Positions 30,229-39,367 of a stretch of DNA of 64,000 nt are shown piece by piece. A program made the position numbers and the translations under genes. The DNA is from JACXTP01 sp963827905 (lineage in GTDB: Archaea > Thermoplasmatota > Thermoplasmata > Methanomassiliicoccales > UBA472): positions 1-64,000 of the forward strand of contig CAWHCB010000008.1 in the NCBI GenBank assembly GCA_963827905.1, given 5' to 3'. Position 1 is the stretch's first letter, and each line of letters begins with the position of its first letter. Below the pieces are notes generated by a model, which saw only the letters and a list, made by a program, of their open reading frames with translations, made no database searches and was not told the origin of the DNA.

Positions 30229-30335
30229 CGCCGAGGGAGAGATTTGAACTCCCGAGGGATGAACTCCCAGTAGTTATCCCTTCGCCGTGAACGGCGATTC
30301 GAGACTACCGCCCTACCGGGCTGGGCTACCTCGGC
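30229..30335 (-). tRNA. tRNA-Ser(CGA) with a 22-nt intron
   Basis: Acceptor arms GCCGAGG and CCTCGGC pair fully; discriminator G follows, and CCA is not encoded. D arm GCCC/GGGC, anticodon stem GTAGT/ACTAC, a type II variable arm (GGGA/TCCC) and T arm GGGAG-TTCAAAT-CTCTC are all present. The anticodon loop is 29 bases instead of 7, which is resolved by removing TCGCCGTTCACGGCGAAGGGAT, whose first 16 bases form a TCGCCG/CGGCGA hairpin, at the usual archaeal 37/38 site. That leaves loop CTCGAAA with anticodon CGA. Confidence 0.88.
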
Positions 30336-30443
30336 CTGGCCCCTACTCATTACTTACCCCTATTTCTATTTTGAGCCATTTGAAACGATGACCGCCAAAA
30401 AGGTATTTATCGCTGGGTTGCCTCACAAGGGACGGTGCTCGAA

Positions 30444-30644
30444 ATGAAGGTGACGGTCGTCCTGAACAAGCGGTCGGAAGTGCTTGACCTAGACGATGAT
30501 GCGACCATCGAGGACCTGTTAGGGAAGTTGGGACTCTATCCTGATGCCCACATCGTCCTCAGGGGCAAGACCCCGGTGCCTTTGAGCGACCGACCCCACG
30601 ATGGCGACGAGCTGCGCATCATCAAGGTGGCATCGGGCGGTTGA
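30444..30644 (+). CDS. Ubiquitin-like small modifier / MoaD-ThiS family protein
   Basis: A 66-residue beta-grasp protein ending in VASGG. The free diglycine C-terminus is the site of adenylation and thiocarboxylation or conjugation in MoaD, ThiS and archaeal SAMPs. Strands and loops (KVTVVLNKRSEVLDLDDDATIEDLL, DAHIVLRGKTPVPL) fit the family. GGTG lies 6 bases before the ATG at 30444. No E1-like or MoaE gene is nearby, so the role (molybdopterin, tRNA thiolation or protein modification) is open. Confidence 0.87.
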   Translation: MKVTVVLNKRSEVLDLDDDATIEDLLGKLGLYPDAHIVLRGKTPVPLSDRPHDGDELRIIKVASGG

Positions 30645-30646
30645 CC

Positions 30647-33329
30647 CTAGGCCCCGTCCCGCATTATGCGTTCGACACTCACCATGTCCATATGGGGGAC
30701 CACCACCCGGGAGAGGTCCTCGAGACCTTTTCTCCACATCTCCCTCACGTCTCCATCTCCCCCCACCCCGGTGACTTGGAGCCCGAGCTCCATGCTGTCC
30801 TCAGCTGGGGCCTGGAAGCGATGGTACGGAAGTACCCCCAGGCAATGGCATCGCATCTCCAGCTCCAATCTTTGGATGCCGCTTTGCAGTATGCCCTCCT
30901 CGCCCCGGAACTTATTGATAATGAAAGCCCTTGACCAGCCCCTGGTCCTTTTCCTCCAGCAGATTGTAGGTCCCGTAGAGGCCTGCGAACACCCCTCCCT
31001 TGTCGATGTCGCCTATGAGGACGACCGGTGCTCTCAGCATCCTCGCCGTGGCCATGTTCGCCAAGTCCTTGTCGCGGAGGTTGACCTCCGCCGGAGAGCC
31101 CGATCCCTCGATGACTATCGCATCGAAGTCCTCGGACAACCTCAGATATGCGTCGCGGATGTGGTCGAGCAGCTCCTCGCGGTCCACATGGGAATGCCGG
31201 TCGATGTCCTGGTAAGGTCTTCCGTCCAGCACTATCTGCATGCCATTGCCTTTGGGTTTGAGAAGGATGGGATTCATGTCGTTTCGGGGCTCAACCCCGC
31301 AGGCCCATGCCTGATACGCCTGGGAGATGCCGATCTCGCCCCCCTCTCGGGTGACGAACGAATTCAAGGAGAGGTTCTGCGCCTTGAACGGCGCCACCTT
31401 GATGCCTTTCAAGAACAGCTCCCGACATAGGAGCGCCGTCAGGGTGCTCTTCCCTGCGCTGGAGGTGGCTGCCTGGAACATGATGTTGCGCGTCATCTGC
31501 CCGCCCCCGGTAGACCGAGGAGGGTGTGCAACCAGGTCCATATCCAGGTTAGTGCTGACGACCTCGGACAGTAGGTCGAGGTTACGTTGCACCACCGTTT
31601 CGTAATCCTCTTCGGAGCATTCCGCCCTGCCCCCTCGCCCTGCCTTGGAAAGGAATCGTTTTCGGAAGGCGGGAAGGTCGAAGACGCCATGAAGGTAGGT
31701 GCCCATGACCATTCCGTCCTCGGACACGGTTCCGTCCAGATGTTGCCCCTCGCCATCCATTATCCGGAATAGGGCTTCGCCACCTAGCCTTTCGCTCCGG
31801 CCCATGTGTATCTCGTAACCCCGGACCCGGTCTGACTCAGACCCGCCCAGCATGTGTCCGGTGACCTGTACCGTGCGCTTCTCATATCTCTCGAAGCGTG
31901 TGACCACCGGAAGCAAGCCCAGCCCTTGGATCACTTGCGCCTCCCCACCTTCGATGGCCTGGCTATCGTCGATCTCCAGCCCCAACATCTGATATCCTCC
32001 GCACACGCCCAATATCGGCACCTTGCCTGATGCAGCCCGGACCGCCTTGTCCAGTCCTTTCTCCCGCATCCATTTGAGGTCCTCGACGGTGTTCTTGGTG
32101 CCAGGGAGCACGATTACGTCCGCCGTTGCCACCTCCGCCGGCGAATCGACATACCGCACATGGACGCCTTCCTCCATACCCAGGGCGTCAAAGTCGGTGA
32201 AGTTGGAGATTCGAGGGAATCGGACCACGGCTACATTCACCGACCCGCCCTGCGAGCCCCGCGCGCCAATGAACATCGAATCCTCATCGGGAAGGTCCAG
32301 GTCGATGTGTGGCACCACCCCCATCACCCTGACACCGGTGGTTCGCTCCAGCATTTCTATCCCTGGCTCGAGCCCTGCCTTTGAACCATAGAGATTGGTG
32401 ATTATCGTCCCCTTGAACATCTTACGCTGCGCCTCGGGAAGGAGCATCAATGTGCCATAGGCATAGGCGAAGGCGCCACCCCACTCGATGTTGACCACGA
32501 GGAGACAATGCGCATGGGCAAGCTCGGCCGTCCGCATGTTCGCAATGTCCAGGTCCATCATGTTGATCTCTGCTGGACTGCCCGCGCCTTCGATGACGAT
32601 TATGTCCCGGGTTCTCTCCAGGAAGTCCAGGTTTCGTTTGATTATCGCCACTCCTTCGGTCCCGGCGAAACGGTGGTAATATGTCTCCACATCCATGTCC
32701 CGATGGGGATGGCCCTCCACAATCACCTGGGACTTGTTATCCCGCATGGGCTTGAGGAGTATCGGGTTCATGTGCGAGTCCGGGCAGACCCGTGCCGCCC
32801 GGGCCTGTAGCTCCTGCGCCCTAGCGATCTCCTCCCCTTCGGGGGTCACCATCGAGTTCAAGGACATGTTCTGCGCCTTGAACGGCACCACGTTCAGACC
32901 GAGGTCTGAGAAGTAACGGCACAGCGCGGTCACCATCAATGACTTGCCCGCCCCAGAGGTCGCCCCCATGATCATGAGGCTCCGGGCCTTTTTAAAGTGG
33001 GTCCGCTCCAGCTTCAATTTGAGAGCTCCGAGCTTGGCTGGATTGGGAAGTTGGGACCCCGGCGGAAGCTCCCTGTAGAAAGACCGCACCACGTCATCCC
33101 GGTGAGACCACAGGCATGATTCGCAGCTCCACACCTCTCCGCCCTTCCTCGATGGCACCATCTTCCCCAAGTCCGGATCGAGGCACGGGTAGAAGGGGCA
33201 GAAGCAAAGGGAGCAGTTCTGCCCTTTGAAATGGCAGGGATAGTATTCACAGGCGGTGTTTGTGCCTATGTCGCCCTGATGCATTTGCTCCTTCAATTTG
33301 GCCTCTATGTCCGTAATTGACCACCTCAT
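30647..33329 (-). CDS. cobQ: Cys-rich domain - CobQ - CobQ-like tandem fusion (one frameshift)
   Basis: Cobyric acid synthase amidates side chains b, d, e and g of adenosylcobyrinic acid diamide with glutamine and ATP. This protein (about 894 codons) starts with a cysteine-rich region (CEYYPCHFKGQNCSLCFCPF), then has a full CobQ: P-loop GATSGAGKS, FKAQNMSLNSMVT, glutaminase nucleophile in GVCGGYQMLG and histidine in GTYLHGVFD. A second CobQ-type ATPase follows (P-loop ATSSAGKST, FKAQNLSLNSFVT, GSGSPAEVNL, GDIDKGGVFAGLYGT) without a glutaminase domain. A shift at GGCTTTCATT near 30920 restores FIINKFRGEEG and the end at 30647. ATG 33329 is chosen because upstream sequence looks non-coding. Confidence 0.88.
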
Positions 33330-33721
33330 GACCGAGTTGGATGTATAATCCAAATGAGGCAGGAAGGATAAAACATATTGCCATCCGCTCCCTGAACGGT
33401 GATGAGTACCCACCGGTTTTGGAAAGGATGCCCAGGATTTTGACGTACGATGTTTCGCATTCCCTCCGAGGTTCCGACTTATTATCCCTGGCACCGAAAT
33501 TTATATAAACGATGATGCGGACATAGGGTTTGGAAAAGCGGCTAAGCTTTCCGATATCACACATTCACTATCATCCCGTCACCTGATCCGTACGATAAGC
33601 GTGAAAGGAACCATAGGATGAACTCCTGCAGGAGGGACCTAATCACACTCCCGCAGCCAAATGGCATGGTTGATAATTGGAACTGGGTCGCTCTTCTGAA
33701 ACAGATAGAAGAGGAATTAAA
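33330..33721. other. Long divergent intergenic region / dnaG leader
   Basis: About 390 bases between cobQ and dnaG. A good archaeal TATA box lies at 33500-33508, so dnaG mRNA probably starts near 33530 and has a leader of about 190 bases. No tRNA or known riboswitch is recognised in it; a GATGATG and a CTGA tetramer occur, but spacing does not fit a standard C/D guide RNA. Confidence 0.45.
33500..33508 (+). promoter_or_regulatory. TATA box, probable dnaG promoter
   Basis: TTTATATAA preceded by a purine-rich CGAAA (BRE-like). It faces dnaG, whose ATG is 214 bases downstream. Confidence 0.55.
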
Positions 33722-35287
33722 ATGAACATTGATCCAAGCACCACAAAGTACCTCATCAAGGCCAAGCTCAACGCCGACGGTATCGTCGAAAAGCCGGATG
33801 TGGTCGGTGCCATCTTCGGCCAGACCGAGGGCCTCCTCGGTGATGAGCTCGATCTCCGGGACCTGCAGAAGAGCGGCAGGATCGGGAGGATCGAGGTGGA
33901 CGTGCACTCCAAGCAGGGCAAGTCCGAAGGCGAGATCCTTATCCCTTCCAGCCTGGACCAGGTCGAGACCGTGATCTTGGCCTCCGCGTTGGAGACAATC
34001 GACCGGGTCGGGCCTTGCAAGGCGAAGATAGGCATAGAGTCCATCGAGGACGTCCGTGTCACCAAGCGCGACAAGATCATCGTCCGCGCCAAGGAGCTGC
34101 TCACCGAGCTGATCAAGCAGTCCAAAACCACCGGGGCCGATCTCACCGAGAGCGTCAGGCAGTCGGTGCAGGTGGAGGAGGTCATATACTTCGGGAAGGA
34201 CCGCCTACCCGCCGGTCCGAACGTGAACGACTCGGACGCGGTCATCGTGGTGGAGGGCCGGTCCGACGTCATCAACCTGCTCAAGTCCGGCATCAAGAAC
34301 GCCATTGCGGTGGAGGGGACCAACATCCCCAAGACCATCAGCGAGCTCTCCAAGGAACGCGTGGTCACCGCATTCGTCGATGGGGATAGGGGTGGAGAAC
34401 TCATCCTCCGCGAGTTGTTCCAGGTGGCCGAGGTCGACTTCGTCGCCAGGGCTCCCCGTGCCCATGAGGTGGAGGAGCTGACCCAAAAACAGATCATGAA
34501 GTGCCTGCGCAACAAGATCCCCGCCGAGCAGTACATTGAGATGTTCGGTCTGGAGGCCGATGTCGCACAGAACGGGCCAGGGAAGCGCGGCGATAAGGCC
34601 GAGCGCCTGGAACGCTTCGAGCGCGAGGAGAAGGCCGAGCGCGCCTCCGAGAAGCCCGAGAAGATGGAGAGGCCGGAACGGAGCGAGAAGCCTGAGCGCC
34701 AGGAGAGGGGCGAGAGGCCGGAACGGAGCGAGAAGCCAGAGCGCCAGGAGAGGGGCGAGAGGCCGGAACGGAGCGAGAAGCCAGAGCGCCAGGAGAAGCC
34801 TGAGCGTGGCGACCGGGAGGAGCGTTCTGAAAGGCCGGAGCGCCGCGAGCGCCAGGAGAGGGGCGAGAGGCCGGAACGGAGCGAGAAGGCTGAGAGGCCG
34901 GAGCGCACTGACCGGGAGGAAAAGGTTGAGAAGCCCGAGCGGGCGGCACCAGCCGAGGCCCCTGCCGAGCGCAGGTCAAGCAAGAAGCTCTCCGGGAACC
35001 AGGAGAAGTACAAGGCCCTCATCAACGAGCTGGCGGCCACATCCAAGGCCAAGCTGCTAGATGGGCAAGGGAATGTGACCAAGGAAGTCACAGTCAAGGA
35101 GCTGGTCAACACCCTGAAGGCCGAGAGCGAGCCTGTTTCTGCCGTTGTATTCGACGGTATAGTGACCCAAAGGATACTGGACATAGCTGTGGAGAAGGAG
35201 ATCGGCACCATCGTCGGAACTAAGATGGGCAACATCACCAAACAGCCAAACAATGTCGAGGTCTGGGTCAGGGACGACCTGAACTGA
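33722..35287 (+). CDS. dnaG: Archaeal DnaG (Toprim primase / exosome subunit)
   Basis: Bacterial-type DnaG homologue with a Toprim domain, which in archaea associates with the RNA exosome and binds poly(A). Toprim motifs are VIVVEGRSD (Glu) and AFVDGDRGGELI (DxD), near residues 177 and 220. GAGGA precedes ATG 33722. The protein has 521 residues: conserved core to about 300, a long Glu/Arg/Pro/Lys linker built of 15-residue repeats (about 305-420), then a conserved C-terminal part ending VEVWVRDDLN. It is followed 3 bases later by the Lon-like gene, so both are likely co-expressed. Confidence 0.95.
   Translation: MNIDPSTTKYLIKAKLNADGIVEKPDVVGAIFGQTEGLLGDELDLRDLQKSGRIGRIEVDVHSKQGKSEGEILIPSSLDQVETVILASALETIDRVGPCKAKIGIESIEDVRVTKRDKIIVRAKELLTELIKQSKTTGADLTESVRQSVQVEEVIYFGKDRLPAGPNVNDSDAVIVVEGRSDVINLLKSGIKNAIAVEGTNIPKTISELSKERVVTAFVDGDRGGELILRELFQVAEVDFVARAPRAHEVEELTQKQIMKCLRNKIPAEQYIEMFGLEADVAQNGPGKRGDKAERLERFEREEKAERASEKPEKMERPERSEKPERQERGERPERSEKPERQERGERPERSEKPERQEKPERGDREERSERPERRERQERGERPERSEKAERPERTDREEKVEKPERAAPAEAPAERRSSKKLSGNQEKYKALINELAATSKAKLLDGQGNVTKEVTVKELVNTLKAESEPVSAVVFDGIVTQRILDIAVEKEIGTIVGTKMGNITKQPNNVEVWVRDDLN
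34666..34800 (+). repeat. 45-bp in-frame tandem repeat within dnaG
   Basis: About three near-identical copies of a 45-base unit coding for variants of RPERSEKPERQERGE. More degenerate copies extend to about 34960. The repeats keep the frame and encode a highly charged, probably disordered linker. Confidence 0.8.
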
Positions 35288-35289
35288 GC

Positions 35290-36819
35290 ATGAACCCGAA
35301 GATCAACCTCCTGCGCGAGACGGACCTGCGGTCCATCGAGACAACCGAGGACATCGAGATACCGATGGACCCGCTGTCCCGAGTCATCGGGCAGGAGGAG
35401 GCAGTTGCCTTGGCGCGAGTGGCGGCAAGGCAACGCCGCCACTTACTTCTGGTCGGCCCGCCAGGCACTGGAAAATCTATGATCGCCCAGGCCTTGGCCC
35501 TTTACCTTCCCATGCCCAAGGAGGAGATCCGGGTGGTACATAACCCCGAAAACCCGGAGCGACCCCTGGTCGAGGTTAAGAGGGAGGAGGAGGTCCGTAA
35601 GGAGCGAGAGTCCTTCCAGAACGCCGAGGGCGAGATCATCGATGCTCAGGACGCGCCGATCAACGTCGCGGAGCGCCTCGGATATCGTTGTAAGAACTGC
35701 GGCTCTTACTCCTCGCCGAAGGACCGGATCTGCCCAAAATGTGAGAAGATCAAGGTGGGGGAGCCCAATGCCAACCCCTTCGGTGATCTCATGGCTGGAC
35801 TGATGGAATCGATGGGCACGGTCGCTGCCATGCCGGGCATGGTGGGCAAGGACCGGGTCACGACCACCAGGAAACGCTTCGGTAAGGAGGAGGTCGTGGT
35901 CTTCGAGCGCTGTGGGGACATGGTCCGCGTGCTGGACCAGAACGCCTTGGAGAAGCGCCGGGAACTGGAGAAGGTGAGCCCGAGGAAGGTCATTGTACGA
36001 CTGGAGCGGAAACCGTTCGTGATGGCCACCGGAGGTTCGGAGACCGAGCTCCTTGGCGATGTACGTCACGATCCCTACGGGGGGCACGCCAACCTGGGCA
36101 CTCCACCTTACGAGAGGGTGGTAGCGGGTGCGATCCATGAGGCCCACGAGGGCGTATTGTTCATCGATGAGCTGCCCCATTTGTCCAATCTGCAGCGTTA
36201 CATCCTCACTGCCATGCAAGAGAGGGAGTTCTCCATCATTGGCCATAACCCCCAGAGCGCTGGGGCAAGCGTCAGGGTGGACGATGTCCCCTGCGACTTC
36301 ATCTTCGTTGGGGCGTGCAACATACAGGACCTTGAGCACGTCCTTTCTCCTCTGCGCTCCCGCATCAATGGCGATGGATACGAGGTCCTGGTGAACACGG
36401 TCATGAAGGACAACGAGGTGAATCGGGCGAAGATGGCCCAGTTCATCGCCCAGGAGATCGCCGTGGATGGTAGGATCCCACCGGCCACTTTGGCGGCCGT
36501 CGAGGAGGTTATCCGTGAGGCGAAGAGGCGTGCCAAACGCATGGATGGCATGGACAACTGCCTTTCATTGCGCCTGAGGGAGCTAGGTGGACTGGTACGC
36601 GCCGCGGGTGACCTGGCTTCTGTGAACGGCGACCTATTGATCGAGGAGAAGCACATCCATGTGGCGGTGAAGCGGTCCATGACCGCTGAGGAACAGATCA
36701 AGGAACGGTACGGCTCTTATATGCAAGGCCTCTCCGCTGACATCTCCCAGTCCCAACGTGAGAAATCTCCGTATTATTTCTCGAACGAACAGGCGAAAAA
36801 GGACGACATGTTCCTTTGA
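35290..36819 (+). CDS. Lon-like AAA+ ATPase with zinc ribbon, no protease domain
   Basis: Relative of the archaeal LonB protease ATPase. Walker A is GPPGTGKS (56-63), Walker B is GVLFIDELPHL, and LSPLRSRING holds the likely sensor/arginine finger. The stretch between Walker A and B, where LonB has its membrane helices, instead carries a four-cysteine zinc ribbon (C134, C137, C148, C151). The protein stops at 509 residues, after the AAA lid; the Ser-Lys protease domain is absent and no following frame encodes it. So it is not a self-contained protease. It starts 3 bases after dnaG. Its role is unknown; an unfoldase or remodelling factor is an inference. Confidence 0.85.
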   Translation: MNPKINLLRETDLRSIETTEDIEIPMDPLSRVIGQEEAVALARVAARQRRHLLLVGPPGTGKSMIAQALALYLPMPKEEIRVVHNPENPERPLVEVKREEEVRKERESFQNAEGEIIDAQDAPINVAERLGYRCKNCGSYSSPKDRICPKCEKIKVGEPNANPFGDLMAGLMESMGTVAAMPGMVGKDRVTTTRKRFGKEEVVVFERCGDMVRVLDQNALEKRRELEKVSPRKVIVRLERKPFVMATGGSETELLGDVRHDPYGGHANLGTPPYERVVAGAIHEAHEGVLFIDELPHLSNLQRYILTAMQEREFSIIGHNPQSAGASVRVDDVPCDFIFVGACNIQDLEHVLSPLRSRINGDGYEVLVNTVMKDNEVNRAKMAQFIAQEIAVDGRIPPATLAAVEEVIREAKRRAKRMDGMDNCLSLRLRELGGLVRAAGDLASVNGDLLIEEKHIHVAVKRSMTAEEQIKERYGSYMQGLSADISQSQREKSPYYFSNEQAKKDDMFL

Positions 36820-36820
36820 C

Positions 36821-37255
36821 TCAGAGGAACAATTGAAGCTGATATCCGTCCTCGCCATCGGAGTAATAGTGGGAAAAACGGTCCGAGATGGAGAACCCAC
36901 GGCGTTGATAGAACTTGAGCGCGCCGGTGTTGCTGACGCGGACCTCCAGGCTCACCACCCGGGCGCCCTTCTTGGAACATTCCATGAAGAACTGCTCACT
37001 TAACAAGGTCCCCAGACCCTGTCCCCTCCTCTCCTGGGATACCGCCAGCATTAAAATCCTGGCCTCGATGCTGGAGATCATGATGCCGAAGATGAACCCT
37101 ACGATGCGGTCCATCTCCTCGAGCACGATCAGACCTTGTGGCCAATAAGGGGGCAGGTCGATGAATATGGTGGGGTTGTATTTCTCCCTCAGGGAGCGAC
37201 GGGCCAGGTCATAGATCGCGTTCAGATCGGTGCTCCGATAATGGCGCAGCTGCAC
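36821..37255 (-). CDS. rimI: N-alpha-acetyltransferase, RimI type
   Basis: GNAT enzyme of 144 residues that acetylates protein N-termini (RimI/Ard1 group). The acetyl-CoA loop is QERRGQGLGTLL (Q/R-x-x-G-x-G) and is followed by VSLEVRVSNTGALKFYQRRGF, the family's substrate and CoA region. It lies tail-to-tail, 2 bases from the end of the Lon-like gene. The reading frame is intact. Confidence 0.88.
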   Translation of the reverse strand: MQLRHYRSTDLNAIYDLARRSLREKYNPTIFIDLPPYWPQGLIVLEEMDRIVGFIFGIMISSIEARILMLAVSQERRGQGLGTLLSEQFFMECSKKGARVVSLEVRVSNTGALKFYQRRGFSISDRFSHYYSDGEDGYQLQLFL

Positions 37256-37269
37256 ACCGGACGATTATA

Positions 37270-39298
37270 CTAATGACTCTTAATCCTTTTCCGAACGAAC
37301 CACAATGCACCTGTTAACACCACCAGAGGGATGGGTGCGAAGTATGACCAAGACGGAATGCCTCCATCCTCTCCGCCAGCAACGTTCAGCACCAACACTG
37401 CGCTGGCCGTATTGTTGTGATCATCGGTGATGGTCAATCTGACCTTATGCTCCCCCGGCGGGGGTTCGATCAGGCAGCGTACACCGGTCTGGTCGATGGT
37501 GCCATCGTCATCCAGGTCCCATTCGATGCTCGCGATCGCCGAGTTGTCCCAACATCCGCTCGCGTCAAGGAAGGCAGGTTCGCCTTTGGTAAGGTTGCAT
37601 TCCACCCATGGTAGCTCGATCGTGGGGGGAACTGGGTCGATCTTCCAATCCTCCCAGAACGATTCGGGCATACCAATCAGCGATGGCGGGGGAACGGATG
37701 ATGAGGCCGACCTCGCGATTTTCCTCGAAAGCATTCCGAACCAGGTTGACGCTGGATATCACCACCTTGTCGTCCACCACCCATCCTTTGTTGTGCACCA
37801 CTGTGAAATTGTGATATGGGGACAACAGCCTGGCCCCCATGTCCAAGCCCATCTCGCCCATCTCGTTGAACATTGTCTCTGCCGCGGGATTACCAGACGG
37901 ATCGTTGTCCAAGGTAGCGTCAAGCAGCAGACGCACCTGGGATTCCGGCCTCTGCCGCCTCGGACAATCCTTCCCATATTCCTGAGGTCCGGGCGTACCC
38001 TGTGTCAAACTGCATCTGCTCGATAAGGATCCTCTCCCTGGCCCCGTCGATCAGAGCCAGCATCGACTCCAATGAATTATCGGGGGAGACGATGAGGGTG
38101 ACATTGGCCAAATACCAGTCCATGAACGAATTCGGCCTCGGCCCGAGGATCGGACCGTCCCCTGGAGATACAAGGTAGGGGGCTTCCATCCGCCCAACGT
38201 CGGGCCACTTCGTGGATGAATCGTTCTGGAAAATAGTGGTAAATTGCTGAGCAAGGTCGAAGGAATGGACCGCGGCCCCCCATCCCCTGTTCTGCTTGAA
38301 GGCGCCAGTGACCCAATTCTCCGAACCGATCAGGACGTACTCCTGATCGATGATGGCGTACTTGCCATGAAGGTAGTCGTACCTTTTGTAGGAATCGTTG
38401 GATCTGAAGAGCGAGATCGAACAGCCCCCTCTCCAAAGGTCGTTGAGGGCACGTTTGGTTGAGGTCGACATGCCACCGACCGGTTGCCCCTCCACAAGGA
38501 CCTGCACATCGACCTTGTCCGCGCTGGGCATCGATCAGACAGCTTATGATGGATGGGTCGTTCACATCGTACATTGAGATGAAAATGCTGTCCTCTGCCC
38601 TAGAAAGCAGTATCAAGGATATCATCAAGGGCGTCATCTGGATAGAGGAATGGTCTCACTTTGACCTCATTCTGGAACGAACCGACCTCCTGCCGCCCTA
38701 ACACTGAGAGGGACCAATCGCTCGCTTGTCCCGATGCCGATTGACCTTGGGTCGACCTCCGTATTGCCGCATGCCCCTCTGGCAATGGGGTGAAAGCGCC
38801 CCCGGACCAGGCGGCATGATCCTTGGAATCCCCATAGACGAAACTGTCCAAAAAAGAACCGTTGGCAGCCATCATGATGAGCGAATCTCCATGGTTGGCA
38901 AGCACGAAGGAGCCCTGTTTTGTGAGCATGGAATATGACACCGCCCTTGTGCCTGGCATGAAATGGCCGAATTCCACCGTATCTGTGGTGAGGGCGAGTT
39001 GCCTCCCCCGGCCACAAAATGGTCTCCACGGCGAACGTAAGGTTGCCCTCGCCATCGCTCACTTCATACCAAGGAGATCGACCTCGCAAGACCCCATATT
39101 GGCGATGACGAACGATTCGACAGGTTTACCGGGACAGACCAGGATGAATTTGATCAATGATGGCGATGACTCTGCACCATCCTTGAACGGTTCAGTTGGG
39201 GTCAGAAGCGAATCGGAGGGGGAGATGGGTGATGAGAGGACGTAGGAGGGGCTGGGGGCCATCAATAGAACCAATACGACGAACACCACGCCTCTCAT
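37270..39298 (-). pseudogene. Secreted phospholipase-D-like protein with lamin-tail-like and PKD domains (about six frameshifts)
   Basis: One gene read through several frames. From 39298: signal peptide (GVVFVVLVLLMAPSPSYVLS), then a lamin-tail-like domain (FVIANMGSCEVDLLGM, SFLDSFVYGDSKDHAAW). Two phospholipase-D HKD motifs follow, HGKYAIIDQEYVLIGSENW and HNKGWVVDDKVVISSVN, so both halves of the active site are present. A PKD-like domain (WDNSAIASIEWDLDDDGTIDQ) and a C-terminal helix with FVRKRIKSH end the protein at 37270. Frames change near 39065, 39010, 38620, 38530, 37950 and 37690. It probably acts outside the cell on nucleic acid or phospholipid. The high number of breaks leaves real decay possible. 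Confidence 0.75.
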
Positions 39299-39367
39299 CG
39301 GGACCTGTTCGCCTTTGAAATGACATTATGTATGCCCGTTACAATGAGGCCGATTGTAGTCTCGCCA

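Noticed and set aside
33530..33721. Cobalamin riboswitch between the cobQ fusion and dnaG.
   Set aside because: I cannot find the conserved B12-box core, and the region faces dnaG, not cobQ.
34640..34960. Tandem direct repeats that could suggest a CRISPR array.
   Set aside because: Units are contiguous with no spacers, keep the reading frame of dnaG, and no cas gene is present.
33643..35442. 599-codon open frame on the minus strand opposite dnaG.
   Set aside because: It is Ser/Arg/Phe-rich and repeats because it mirrors the Glu/Arg repeats of DnaG; dnaG has clear Toprim motifs and a ribosome site.
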